DNA of 35,558 bases from Chloroflexota bacterium (GTDB lineage: Bacteria; Chloroflexota; Anaerolineae; J102). Position 1 is the first letter of the stretch; each line of letters opens with the position of its first letter. Under the pieces are notes generated by a model. It saw only the letters and a program-made list of their open reading frames with translations, did no database searches and was not told the origin of the DNA. This document shows, piece by piece, positions 22,851 through 31,089 of the stretch. The stretch is from the NCBI GenBank assembly GCA_029782215.1, contig JAKOVD010000156.1, positions 1 to 35,558 of the forward strand. Direction: 5' to 3'. The position numbers and the translations under genes are program-made.

Positions 22851-23552
22851 CTATTCGGTCCGCGGCGCTTCCGGGTCTGCGTCGCGATCCACGTTGTATT
22901 CCTTCATGGCGCCGGTGACCTGGTAGATCACGCGCTCGGCGACATTGGTGGCCAGGTCGCCGAAGCGCTCGATCTCGCGGGCGACGCGCAGCATCTCGAA
23001 CTCAGAGGCGATCTGCTCTGTCTCGCCCGCCGTCGCCATGGCGCGCAGCACCTGCCCAAACACCTCGCCGTAGAGGTAGTCAACCTGGTCGTCCTGCGAA
23101 GCGACCAGCTTGGCCAGGTCCACGTTGTTCTGGGCGTAGGCGAGCATGGCCTGGTGCAGCATGGTGAGGACCATCTGGCCCATCGGCTTGAGCTGGTTGG
23201 GACGGCTCTCGACGGGATATTTGACCAGATGCGGAACCACCTTGGCCACGCCTTTGGCCTGGTCGCCCATGCGCTCCAGGTCGACGATCATGTTCATGGC
23301 CGACAGCACCAGACGCAGGTCGCGGGCGACCGGCTGCTGGGTCACGATCAGGTTGAAGCAGGCGTCCTCGATCTCAAAACGCGTGCGGTTGACCTGCTCA
23401 TCGCGAGCCTGAACGGAATGGGCCAGGGTGATGTCCAACGTGTCAAAGGCCTGCAGGGCCATGGCGAACTGCTCTTCAACCGTGGCGCCCATCTGCAGGA
23501 TCCTGCTCTGCAGCTCATTGAGTTCTCGTTCGTAGCGCACGCGCGTCGTCAT
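22851..23552 (-). CDS. phoU: Phosphate uptake regulator PhoU (downstream module)
   Basis: A 233-residue all-helical PhoU with two three-helix repeats. It shows the metal-binding E/D-rich signatures of the family: MNMIVDLERMGDQAKGVAK in the first half and LRVAREIERFGDLATNVAER in the second. PhoU couples Pst transport state to the PhoR kinase and restrains phosphate uptake. A strong AGGAGG precedes ATG 23552. It is the last gene of the pst operon, 92 bp after the ATPase gene; that gap holds nothing recognisable. No phoR/phoB is in the window. Confidence 0.95.
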   Translation of the reverse strand: MTTRVRYERELNELQSRILQMGATVEEQFAMALQAFDTLDITLAHSVQARDEQVNRTRFEIEDACFNLIVTQQPVARDLRLVLSAMNMIVDLERMGDQAKGVAKVVPHLVKYPVESRPNQLKPMGQMVLTMLHQAMLAYAQNNVDLAKLVASQDDQVDYLYGEVFGQVLRAMATAGETEQIASEFEMLRVAREIERFGDLATNVAERVIYQVTGAMKEYNVDRDADPEAPRTE

Positions 23553-23644
23553 GGTGGCCTCCTGTCGCCTGAGAAACAGATAGAGTGTGTGTTGGTCGGT
23601 GTGGGAAACGCTTGAAGAGGCAGCCTGCGTGAGCGGCGCCAGGG

Positions 23645-24400
<756 letters not shown>

Positions 24401-24410
24401 ACGTGGGTTC

Positions 24411-25172
24411 TCAACCAAAGCGGCCTGTGACATAGTCTTCCGTGCGCTGGTCCTTCGGGCGCACGAACATTTGGTCCCCCGGTCCCACCTCGATCAGCTC
24501 CCCGTCGAGCAGGAACGCCGCACGGTCGGCGACGCGTGCGGCCTGCTGGACGCTGTGGGGCACCATGACGATCGTATACTCCTTCTGCAGCTCGCCGAGC
24601 GAATCCTCGACCGTTGCCGTGGAAAGGGGATCGAGGCCCGAGGTCGGATTGTCGAGCAACACGACCTCCGGTTGCAGCGCCAGGCTCCGGGCCAGGCAGA
24701 GACGCTGCTTTTGGCCGCCTGACAGGGCAAACGCCGAGCTGTCAAGCCGGTCCTTGACCTCGTCCCAAAGCGCCGCCTGCTTCAGGGCCACTTCCATCCG
24801 CTCTTCCAGAACGATCCGGTCGCGCAGCCCGGCCATGCGCAGCCCGTAGGTCAGGTTGTCGCGGATGCTGCCGGGCAAGGGTGTGGGAATGGCAAAGACC
24901 ATGCTGATGCGGCGCCGCAGATCGTACACATCGACGTCCGAGTCGAAAATGTCGGCGCCGTCGAACAGGATCTCACCCTGCACCTGCGCGCCCACCGTCA
25001 GGTCCGACAGGCGGTTCAGCAGGCGCAGCAGGGTGCTCTTGCCGCTGCGGGATGGTCCGAACAGCACCGTGATCTCGTTGGGGAAGATGTCCAGGTTGAT
25101 GCCGCGCAGCGCCTCGGTGCCGTCGGCGTAGGTCAGGTAAAGGTCACGAATGGACAGGATAGGCTCGGCCAT
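24411..25172 (-). CDS. PstB paralogue lacking the Walker B Glu and Q-loop Gln
   Basis: A 253-residue protein clearly of the PstB family (ends EDYVTGRFG, as do the PstBs of the other module). Walker A is functional-looking (G39-PSRSGKS-T47), the signature L150-SGGQ is canonical, and the H-loop His206 is kept (VPHSVQQ). However, Walker B reads VVLLDNP: the catalytic glutamate is Asn175 (AAT at 24650-24648). The Q-loop glutamine is Ala94 (VFAIPTPLP instead of VFQRPNPFP). The frame is intact over its full length and lies 1 bp from pstA and 10 bp from the second pstB, so it is under selection rather than decaying. The likely role is the degenerate partner in an asymmetric ATPase dimer. Confidence 0.92.
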   Translation of the reverse strand: MAEPILSIRDLYLTYADGTEALRGINLDIFPNEITVLFGPSRSGKSTLLRLLNRLSDLTVGAQVQGEILFDGADIFDSDVDVYDLRRRISMVFAIPTPLPGSIRDNLTYGLRMAGLRDRIVLEERMEVALKQAALWDEVKDRLDSSAFALSGGQKQRLCLARSLALQPEVVLLDNPTSGLDPLSTATVEDSLGELQKEYTIVMVPHSVQQAARVADRAAFLLDGELIEVGPGDQMFVRPKDQRTEDYVTGRFG

Positions 25173-25173
25173 G

Positions 25174-26019
25174 TCACCACTCGCGACGGCGGCGCATGCT
25201 GCTGCGCACGATGCTGGCCAGCAGCGTCAGGGAAAGGACGATCAGCAGCAGCACGAGGGCGGTGCCGTACTGGAGCTGCAGCGGCATCCCTGGCACCTGG
25301 GTTGCGATCACGTAGAGATGGTAAGGCAAGGCCATCGTCTGATCGAAGATAGATCGGGGAAGCTGTGGTAAATAGACGGCGGCGACCGTGAAGAGAATGG
25401 TGGCTGTTTCGCCGGCCGCACGCCCAAGGCCCAGGATGAAGCCGGTGATGATGCCGGGCATGGCATGGGGCAGCACCTGGAAGCGTATCGTCTGCCACTT
25501 GCTGGCGCCCAGACTCATGCTGACCGTGCGGAACTGCTGCGGCACCGAGAGGATGGCCTCTTCCGAGGTGCTGATGACGACCGGCAGGGTGAGCAGCCCC
25601 AGCGTGAGCGAGCCTGCCAGGATGGAGGTGCCAAAACCCGCAAACAGCACGAAGGCTCCCAACCCAAAGAGCCCGTAGACGATAGAGGGGACGCCGGCCA
25701 GGTTGACGATGGCCAGCCGCACCCAGCGCGTCAGGCGGTTGTCGCCGGCGTACTCGGCCAGGTAGATGGCGGCGGCAATGCCCAGCGGGAAGGCGGCGAT
25801 GGCCGTGCCGAAGGTCAGGATGATCGTGCCGACGATGGCCGGCATGATGCCGCCCTCGCGCAGGCCGTTGCGCGGAGGCTGGGTCAGGAACTCCCAACTG
25901 ATCGCCTTGATGCCGTGCCAGATCACGTAGCCCAGCACGGCCACGATGGGCACGACGACCACGAGCGAAACGATGCCCAGGGCGACGATGGTCAGGCGGT
26001 TGCTGCGCTGCCTGCTCAC
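25174..26019 (-). CDS. pstA: Phosphate ABC transporter permease PstA (downstream module)
   Basis: A 281-residue inner-membrane permease with six predicted helices. The BPD_transp_1 core includes AGVPSIVYGLFGLGAFV, and the cytoplasmic coupling (EAA-like) loop is SMSLGASKWQTIRFQVLPHAMPGI, followed by GLGRAAGETATILF, typical of PstA. It overlaps the upstream pstC stop by 4 bp (ATGA) and is separated from the first ATPase gene by 1 bp, a tightly coupled arrangement. With PstC it forms the membrane channel that the two ATPases drive. Confidence 0.96.
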   Translation of the reverse strand: MSRQRSNRLTIVALGIVSLVVVVPIVAVLGYVIWHGIKAISWEFLTQPPRNGLREGGIMPAIVGTIILTFGTAIAAFPLGIAAAIYLAEYAGDNRLTRWVRLAIVNLAGVPSIVYGLFGLGAFVLFAGFGTSILAGSLTLGLLTLPVVISTSEEAILSVPQQFRTVSMSLGASKWQTIRFQVLPHAMPGIITGFILGLGRAAGETATILFTVAAVYLPQLPRSIFDQTMALPYHLYVIATQVPGMPLQLQYGTALVLLLIVLSLTLLASIVRSSMRRRREW

Positions 26020-26957
26020 AGCTGCCCTCCCCGGCGCCGGGAGCTTTGCGTGCCCACAAACCGCGTGGCGAGGGAATTGATGGCGAACGTGATCAGAAAG
26101 AGCACGATGCCGATGGCGAACAGCGTGTTGTAGTGCAGCGTCCCCTGCGCCACCTCGCCCATCTCGGCGGCGATGGTCGCCGTCATCGTCCGCACCGGCT
26201 GGAAGAACATGCCCAGCCCAGGGGTCGGCACGTTGGCGGCGTTGCCTGTCACCATCAGCACCGCCATCGTCTCGCCGATCGCCCGCCCGATGCCCAGCAT
26301 GATGGCAATGACGAGCCCCGAACGCGCCGCCGGCAGCACCACCCGGAGGATCGTCTGTGACTGGGTGGCGCCGATGGCCAGCGAAGCATCGCGGTACTCC
26401 TTCGGCACAGCGTACAGCGCATCCTCAGAGATGCTGATAATGGTGGGCAGGGCCATGTAGGCCAGGATGATCGACCCTGTGAACGCCGTCAGGCCGGTGG
26501 GGGCGCCCAGGCCCTGGACCACATTTGCCAGCACCACCCACCCCAGAAAGCCCAAAACGATGGACGGCACGCCGGCCAGCACTTCCACCAGCGGCTTAAG
26601 GATCTCCTTCTGCCACTGGGGGGCCACTTCGCCGATGTAGATGGCCGTCGTCACACCCAGAGGCACAGCGATGATAATGGCGCCGAACGTCACAAGGAGC
26701 GAGCCGGCGATCAGCGGCCAGATGCCAAAGTCATTCTCGATCGGGTACCAGCGGGAGCCGAACAACTCACGCAGAGGGATGTCGAGAAAAGCCGAGATGC
26801 CCTCGCGCAAGAGAAAGTAGAAGATCAAGCCGATGATGATGATGGTCGAAATGCCGGCCACACGGATCAGCGTTTCGATGACCTTCTCACGCAGACGCAG
26901 GCGGGGCGTTCGTCCCAACTGCACCCTGGTTCGCTCCTGGGGGACCTCAGACGCCAT
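26016..26957 (-). CDS. pstC: Phosphate ABC transporter permease PstC (downstream module)
   Basis: A 313-residue permease with six helices. A 30-residue cytoplasmic N-terminus (RTRVQLGRTPRLRLREK) precedes the first helix. PstC hallmarks are FGSRWYPIENDFGIWPL, VLAGVPSIVLGFLGWVVL, the coupling loop SLAIGATQSQTILRVVLPAA and GIGRAIGETMAVLMVTGNA. It starts 3 bp after the pstS stop and overlaps pstA by 4 bp. Confidence 0.96.
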   Translation of the reverse strand: MASEVPQERTRVQLGRTPRLRLREKVIETLIRVAGISTIIIIGLIFYFLLREGISAFLDIPLRELFGSRWYPIENDFGIWPLIAGSLLVTFGAIIIAVPLGVTTAIYIGEVAPQWQKEILKPLVEVLAGVPSIVLGFLGWVVLANVVQGLGAPTGLTAFTGSIILAYMALPTIISISEDALYAVPKEYRDASLAIGATQSQTILRVVLPAARSGLVIAIMLGIGRAIGETMAVLMVTGNAANVPTPGLGMFFQPVRTMTATIAAEMGEVAQGTLHYNTLFAIGIVLFLITFAINSLATRFVGTQSSRRRGGQL

Positions 26958-26960
26958 CGC

Positions 26961-27893
26961 TCATTTCTCCTGCAAGGGCACGAAGCCGAGGTCGGCCACG
27001 ATCTTCTGCCCCTCCGGGCCTCGCACCCAGTCGACATAGTCGCGCACGGCGCCGCTTGGCTGCCCGGCGGTATACATGAAAAGCGGCCTGGCGATGGGAT
27101 AGGTGCCGTCGGCGCCCGTCTGGACGGATGGGAGAATATGGGGCGAGTCGCTGTTCTTCGCCACCGCAATCAGCCTCTCGTGCTTCGGATCGACGTAGCC
27201 AAGACCGTCATAGCCGATGGCGCGCGGATTGCGCTGGACCTCGCTTGTGATGCCGACCGACGAGGGCATCAGCAGGGTCTGGGGCGCAAAGATGTCCTTG
27301 TTCTTGGAGTCGCCCTTGCGGATCACCTGCTCCAGGAAGTAAACGTGGGTGCCCGAGTTCGTCTCGCGCGACACCAGGACAATGGGCTCATCCTTGCCGC
27401 CCACGTCCTTCCAGTTGGTGATGCGGCCGGTGAAGATGTCCGATAGCTGGTCGATGGTCAATTCCTTTACCGGGTTGTCCAGATGGACCACCACGGCCAG
27501 GGCGTCGATGGCCACCTGGAACTCGACCGGCTCAACCCCATTCTTGCGAGCGGCCTCGACCTCCTCATCCTTCATCCCGCGCGAGGCATTGGCGATGTCC
27601 ACCGTGCCGTTGATCAACGAAGCGATGCCCGTGCCTGAGCCGCCGCCTGTGACGGCGATGTCCACGTCAGGCTTCACCTTGCGGTAGGCTTCCGACCAGG
27701 CCAGGGCAAGGTTGACCATCGTGTCCGAGCCCTTGTTCTGGATGGCCCTTCCTCCCGTTCCGGCGCTGCCTGCCTCGTGCGCTCCTCCTGGCCGGCAGCC
27801 AGCCGCCACCAAAGCCAACAGCACGACCAGGACCCAGACGAAACCCTGGCGGCGCAGATACGGGTTGAGAGACGAGACGCGGCGGGAACTCAT
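26961..27893 (-). CDS. pstS: Phosphate-binding lipoprotein PstS (downstream module)
   Basis: A 310-residue periplasmic-type binding protein delivered to the membrane surface as a lipoprotein: the signal sequence ends in the lipobox LVAAGC with Cys33. Phosphate-binding loops are visible at NKGSDTMVNLALAW, VTGGGSGTGIASLI and SRETNSGTHVYF; the family motif DIFTGRITNWKDVGG is also present. ATG 27893 is chosen over an upstream GTG (27947) because the lipoprotein signal then has normal length. It is the first gene of the downstream module, separated from phoU by 336 bp that contain a terminator and a possible -10. Confidence 0.95.
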   Translation of the reverse strand: MSSRRVSSLNPYLRRQGFVWVLVVLLALVAAGCRPGGAHEAGSAGTGGRAIQNKGSDTMVNLALAWSEAYRKVKPDVDIAVTGGGSGTGIASLINGTVDIANASRGMKDEEVEAARKNGVEPVEFQVAIDALAVVVHLDNPVKELTIDQLSDIFTGRITNWKDVGGKDEPIVLVSRETNSGTHVYFLEQVIRKGDSKNKDIFAPQTLLMPSSVGITSEVQRNPRAIGYDGLGYVDPKHERLIAVAKNSDSPHILPSVQTGADGTYPIARPLFMYTAGQPSGAVRDYVDWVRGPEGQKIVADLGFVPLQEK

Positions 27894-27938
27894 GAATACC
27901 AGCGAACAGCCAGGAGAGCCTTCTGGAGTGCAGCCCAC

Positions 27939-27944
27939 AGTATA
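27939..27944 (-). promoter_or_regulatory. Possible -10 element of the downstream pst module
   Basis: TATACT (minus strand, 27944-27939) lies about 46 bp before the pstS start and after the upstream terminator. No sigma-70 -35 is found at 16-18 bp, which would fit an activator-dependent (PhoB-type) promoter, but no clear Pho box is recognisable. Weak evidence. Confidence 0.3.
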
Positions 27945-27996
27945 CACGATACGCCTTGGCCGCCAGAAGCCTGGCAGGCCATCTCCACGCCCATGC

Positions 27997-28028
27997 GAAA
28001 ACGGGAGGGAATCACCATCTCCCTCCCG
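27997..28028 (-). terminator. Terminator between the two pst modules
   Basis: Perfect 9-bp arms CGGGAGGGA (28002-28010) and TCCCTCCCG (28020-28028) with a 9-nt loop; on the minus strand the stem is followed by TTTT (28000-27997). It lies about 200 bp beyond the phoU stop at 28230 and before pstS. Between it and phoU are two near-identical sites, GCGTTTAAGC (28164-28173) and GCGTTAAGC (28187-28195), of unknown role. Confidence 0.7.
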
Positions 28029-28229
28029 GTAGCTTTCTGGTCAAGGCAGAAAAGCCAATCGCTGGAAAGTCTTCATTCTAGGTTGAGAGCGCAATCGCCT
28101 TGCAGGCCATGTCTGCGCTTGCCGTCTGGCGTTCCTGCCTTTCGTGCACGATTATCGCGCCAGGCGTTTAAGCGGGTGCAAAGAGCGCGTTAAGCCTTCA
28201 CAAGCTCAAGGTGAAGATCCGTTAGCGTC

Positions 28230-28901
28230 TCAGGCAACGTCCTCCTCCCAGCCTGCATCCTCGAGCCTGCCGGTCACACTGTAGATGACACGCTCGCAGA
28301 TGTTCGTCACGCGATCGGCGGCCCGCTCCAGGTTGTGCGCTGCCATCAGCAGCAGGTTCGCCTGGCGGAGCTTGGATGTGTCCTGGATGATCAACGTCAT
28401 GAGCTCGGCGTAGACCTGGTCATAGAGCCCGTCGACGACGTCATCCTCGGCGATGATCGCCCTTGCCACGTCGGCGTTCTTGTGGATAAAGGCCTCAAGG
28501 GCCCGGTGCAGCATGCTGCGCGTCTTGTCGACCATCTGCGGTATGTCGATCAGGGGCTTCATCAGGGGCTCATTGCCGATGCGAATATTGACCCTGGCAA
28601 TGCCCTTGGCATAGTCGCCGATGCGCTCCAGCTCGTTGACGATGAACAGCACCGCCGCCAGGGCGCGCAGGTCACCCGCCATAGGCTGCTGGGTGGCGAT
28701 CAGGGTGAGAACCTCGGATTCGATCGCATAGCGTCGCTCATCGATGCGGCGATCGGCTTCCACCAGGCGCTGAGACCCTTCCAGGTCGCGGCGCTTGAGC
28801 AGATCCACGGCCTCGCCCAGGGCCGTGTTCACCTCATCGCCGAGCACGAGGATGTCCACCTGCGCCTGGTGTATTTGTTGCTCGAAATTCTTACGGGACA
28901 T
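28230..28901 (-). CDS. phoU: Phosphate uptake regulator PhoU (upstream module)
   Basis: A 223-residue PhoU paralogue with two helical repeats: FIVNELERIGDYAKGIARV in the first half and LMAAHNLERAADRVTNICER in the second, matching the family's metal-binding signatures. It differs clearly from the phoU at 22851 and is thus an ancient paralogue rather than a recent copy. AAGGAGA precedes ATG 28901 with nine bases between. It is the last gene before the terminator that ends the upstream operon, following chrA by 66 bp. Confidence 0.95.
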   Translation of the reverse strand: MSRKNFEQQIHQAQVDILVLGDEVNTALGEAVDLLKRRDLEGSQRLVEADRRIDERRYAIESEVLTLIATQQPMAGDLRALAAVLFIVNELERIGDYAKGIARVNIRIGNEPLMKPLIDIPQMVDKTRSMLHRALEAFIHKNADVARAIIAEDDVVDGLYDQVYAELMTLIIQDTSKLRQANLLLMAAHNLERAADRVTNICERVIYSVTGRLEDAGWEEDVA

Positions 28902-28967
28902 GAGGCGTGTCTCCTTGCCGTGAGGTCAATTGAACTAAGGTGAAGAGGGTCGCCGGAGCTGCGGCGC

Positions 28968-30158
28968 TTAGAGTTGCATCAGGAGCCAACCGGCCAGACC
29001 GCCGCCCAGCACCAGCCAGGTGGAATTCACCTGCCAGCGCAGGGACACCAACGCCGCCACAATCGCGATCGCGATCGCCTGCCACGAGACAAGGGCGACC
29101 CTGGAGAGCTGGAGCAAGACGACGATCATGAGTCCGATGGCGCTGGCGTTGATGGCATCGAGAAAGGCGGACATCCAACGCGAGGCCCGCATACGCGGTA
29201 GAAGCGGATTGAGGGCCAGCACGAAGATGAAACCGGGGAGGAAGATGGCCACGGTCGCCACCACGGCGCCCTGCCACCCCGCCACCACATAGCCGATAAA
29301 TGTAGCGGCGGAGAAGACGGGGCCCGGCGTGATCTGGCCGGCGGCGACGGCGTCCACCAACTGCTGCGAGCTCAGCCAACCCAGCGTCTCGACCGGTCCA
29401 CCCTGCAGAAAGGCGAAGAGGACGTAGCCGCTGCCGTAGAGCACGCTGCCGATGAAGAGAAAGTACAGGCCAACCTGCCAGACCGGGACCTGGCCCGGCC
29501 CAGTGCTCGTGGTCTGCGGCCACACGCTGGCGATGGAAGCCGCGGCAGCCAGCAGGCCGGCCACGACGGCCAACAAGACGAGAACCAGGGCCACCGCCGC
29601 CAGCAGCCCGCGCGGGTCACGGAGCCCCTCGCGCCCTCGCAGCCAGAGCATGCCGGCCAGGCCCCCCAGAAACAGGGCGATCACTTCGTGGAGCCCCGCC
29701 CAGACGGCCACAACGACGGCAGACGTCACCGCCACCAGCTTCCAGTTCCTGGCCGCCTGCCGCCCCAACCGGATGATGGCGCCCAGGATGATGACCAGCA
29801 CGACCGCGCGGACGCCGGCGAGCAGCTCTTCGACCTGGGGCAGGGCGCCGTACCGCACGTACAAAGAGGCCAGGAAGCCGGTGATCAACGCCGCCGGGAG
29901 AATGAAGCTGGCCCCGGACACCACCAGGCCGCGCACCCCTGCGCGTTCCAGGCCGATGTGCAGGGTCATCTCGGTCGAGTTGGGGCCCGGTATCAGATTG
30001 GTGGCGCCAATCAGGTCCAGGAAGCGCTGGTGCGTCAGCCAACGGCGGCGCACCACCACCTCATCCTCCATCATGGCGATGTGGGCGGCGGGACCGCCGA
30101 AGCCGGTGATGCCGAGTCTAAGGAAGAGAGCACTGAGTTCGGCGAGTGGACTGGCCAT
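28968..30158 (-). CDS. chrA: ChrA-family chromate/oxyanion transporter (long-chain type)
   Basis: A 396-residue membrane protein with the two homologous halves of long-chain CHR transporters. The N-terminal half has the CHR motif LRLGITGFGGPAAHIAMMEDE followed by LDLIGATNLIPGPNSTEMTLHIG. The C-terminal half repeats it as FLFIGSVLYGSGYVLFAFLQ and VDAVAAGQITPGPVFSAATFIGY. ChrA proteins export chromate in proteobacteria, but many members are uncharacterised and may carry other oxyanions. It stands 48 bp after arsC and before phoU, within a phosphate-uptake operon, which favours a role in removing a toxic phosphate-like or sulfate-like oxyanion; that role is inferred. Confidence 0.9.
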   Translation of the reverse strand: MASPLAELSALFLRLGITGFGGPAAHIAMMEDEVVVRRRWLTHQRFLDLIGATNLIPGPNSTEMTLHIGLERAGVRGLVVSGASFILPAALITGFLASLYVRYGALPQVEELLAGVRAVVLVIILGAIIRLGRQAARNWKLVAVTSAVVVAVWAGLHEVIALFLGGLAGMLWLRGREGLRDPRGLLAAVALVLVLLAVVAGLLAAAASIASVWPQTTSTGPGQVPVWQVGLYFLFIGSVLYGSGYVLFAFLQGGPVETLGWLSSQQLVDAVAAGQITPGPVFSAATFIGYVVAGWQGAVVATVAIFLPGFIFVLALNPLLPRMRASRWMSAFLDAINASAIGLMIVVLLQLSRVALVSWQAIAIAIVAALVSLRWQVNSTWLVLGGGLAGWLLMQL

Positions 30159-30206
30159 CGGCGGATTTTGGGCGGGCGCCGGTGGCCAGGGCCCCGGCTT
30201 GGACGC

Positions 30207-30638
30207 TCAAAGCGAAGCGTCCAGTGCGGTCAGGTAGGGGATGATCCGGCTGCGCATCTCGTCGCGGACCTGCCGGAACACGGCCAGGCGCTCCTGCTGC
30301 GAACCCGTTGCCCTGGCCGGGTCCTGGAAGCCGATATGTACCACTTTGCCTTCGCGCAGCCACAGCGGGCAATTCTCCGCAGCATCATCGCAGACGGTCA
30401 CCACCAGATCATAGACCTGATCGCCGAGTTCGGCAACTGATTTGGACCTCTGGGTGGAGATGTCAATGTCCAGATCAGCCATCACCTGCACAGCCAGGGG
30501 GTGGACGTAGCCTGCCGGCGCTGTTCCTGCCGACAGGGCGCGCCACTGCAGGCCCAGGTCGTGATTGACGAACCCCTCGGCCATCTGGCTGCGGCAGGAG
30601 TTGCCCGTGCACAGGAAGAGGACGGTGCGAGCGCTCAT
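30207..30638 (-). CDS. arsC: Thioredoxin-type arsenate reductase ArsC
   Basis: A 143-residue low-molecular-weight-phosphatase-fold arsenate reductase. The P-loop is L9-CTGNSCRS with nucleophile Cys10 and Cys15, the redox pair Cys83 and Cys90 is in VVTVCDDAAENCP, and the general acid Asp is in GFQDPARATG. These positions match the thioredoxin-coupled enzymes of the S. aureus pI258 type, which reduce arsenate to arsenite. The ATG overlaps the stop of the pseudo-ArsC gene by 4 bp (ATGA), so both are made together. No arsB, acr3 or arsR is seen nearby; export of the product is unexplained unless ChrA or a distant gene does it. Confidence 0.92.
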   Translation of the reverse strand: MSARTVLFLCTGNSCRSQMAEGFVNHDLGLQWRALSAGTAPAGYVHPLAVQVMADLDIDISTQRSKSVAELGDQVYDLVVTVCDDAAENCPLWLREGKVVHIGFQDPARATGSQQERLAVFRQVRDEMRSRIIPYLTALDASL

Positions 30639-31063
30639 GCTTGCTGCTCCAGCCAGCCGCGGATCTCGGCATCGATGGCGTCGCGGACCTCCCGGAACTT
30701 CGCCAGCGTTTCGGCTTCGGAACCGTGGAATTTCAACGGATCCTCCAGCGCCCAGTGCAGACGCTTGCTGATGCCCATGAAAGTTGTGGGGCAGTTCTGC
30801 TCAGCCCAGTCGCACACGGTGATCACATAGCCGAAGTGCACACGACCCAGGTATTCGCTCACATTCTTGGGGCGTTGTTCCCCCAGCTCCAGACCCACTT
30901 CCTCCATGACGAGGCGGGTATACGGGTTGATGGCCTCGTCCGGTTCGATGCCGGCGCTGTAGCTCTCGTAGCGGTCGCCTGCTTGCCTCCGGAGCAGGGC
31001 CTCCGCCATCTGGCTGCGGCCCGTGTTCCTGGTGCCCAAAAACAACACTCTTGCCTTCTGCAT
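30635..31063 (-). CDS. LMW phosphatase/ArsC-fold protein lacking the catalytic Cys
   Basis: A 142-residue protein colinear with the ArsC encoded next to it, but with the P-loop changed to L9-GTRNTGRS: the nucleophile Cys10 and Cys15 are both Gly (GGC codons), while the loop Arg16 remains. Cys84 and Cys91 (VITVCDWAEQNCP) and the DP acid loop (LEDPLKF) are kept, and the frame is intact. It should bind an oxyanion in the P-loop but cannot form the cysteinyl intermediate, so it is probably a pseudoenzyme: an oxyanion sensor, buffer or ArsC partner. It follows the upstream ATPase gene by 26 bp and overlaps arsC by 4 bp. Confidence 0.85.
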   Translation of the reverse strand: MQKARVLFLGTRNTGRSQMAEALLRRQAGDRYESYSAGIEPDEAINPYTRLVMEEVGLELGEQRPKNVSEYLGRVHFGYVITVCDWAEQNCPTTFMGISKRLHWALEDPLKFHGSEAETLAKFREVRDAIDAEIRGWLEQQA

Positions 31064-31089
31064 AGTATGTGGTCCTCGTTAAGTGGGTC

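Noticed and set aside
24411..25172. Reading the DN-type PstB paralogue as a pseudogene
   Set aside because: The frame is full length, Walker A, signature and C-terminal VTGRFG are intact, spacing to neighbours is 1 and 10 bp, and the partner ATPase has a matching defect.
28968..30638. Complete arsenic resistance operon
   Set aside because: Only arsC-type genes are present; no arsR, arsB, acr3 or arsA is found, so the label ars operon is not justified.
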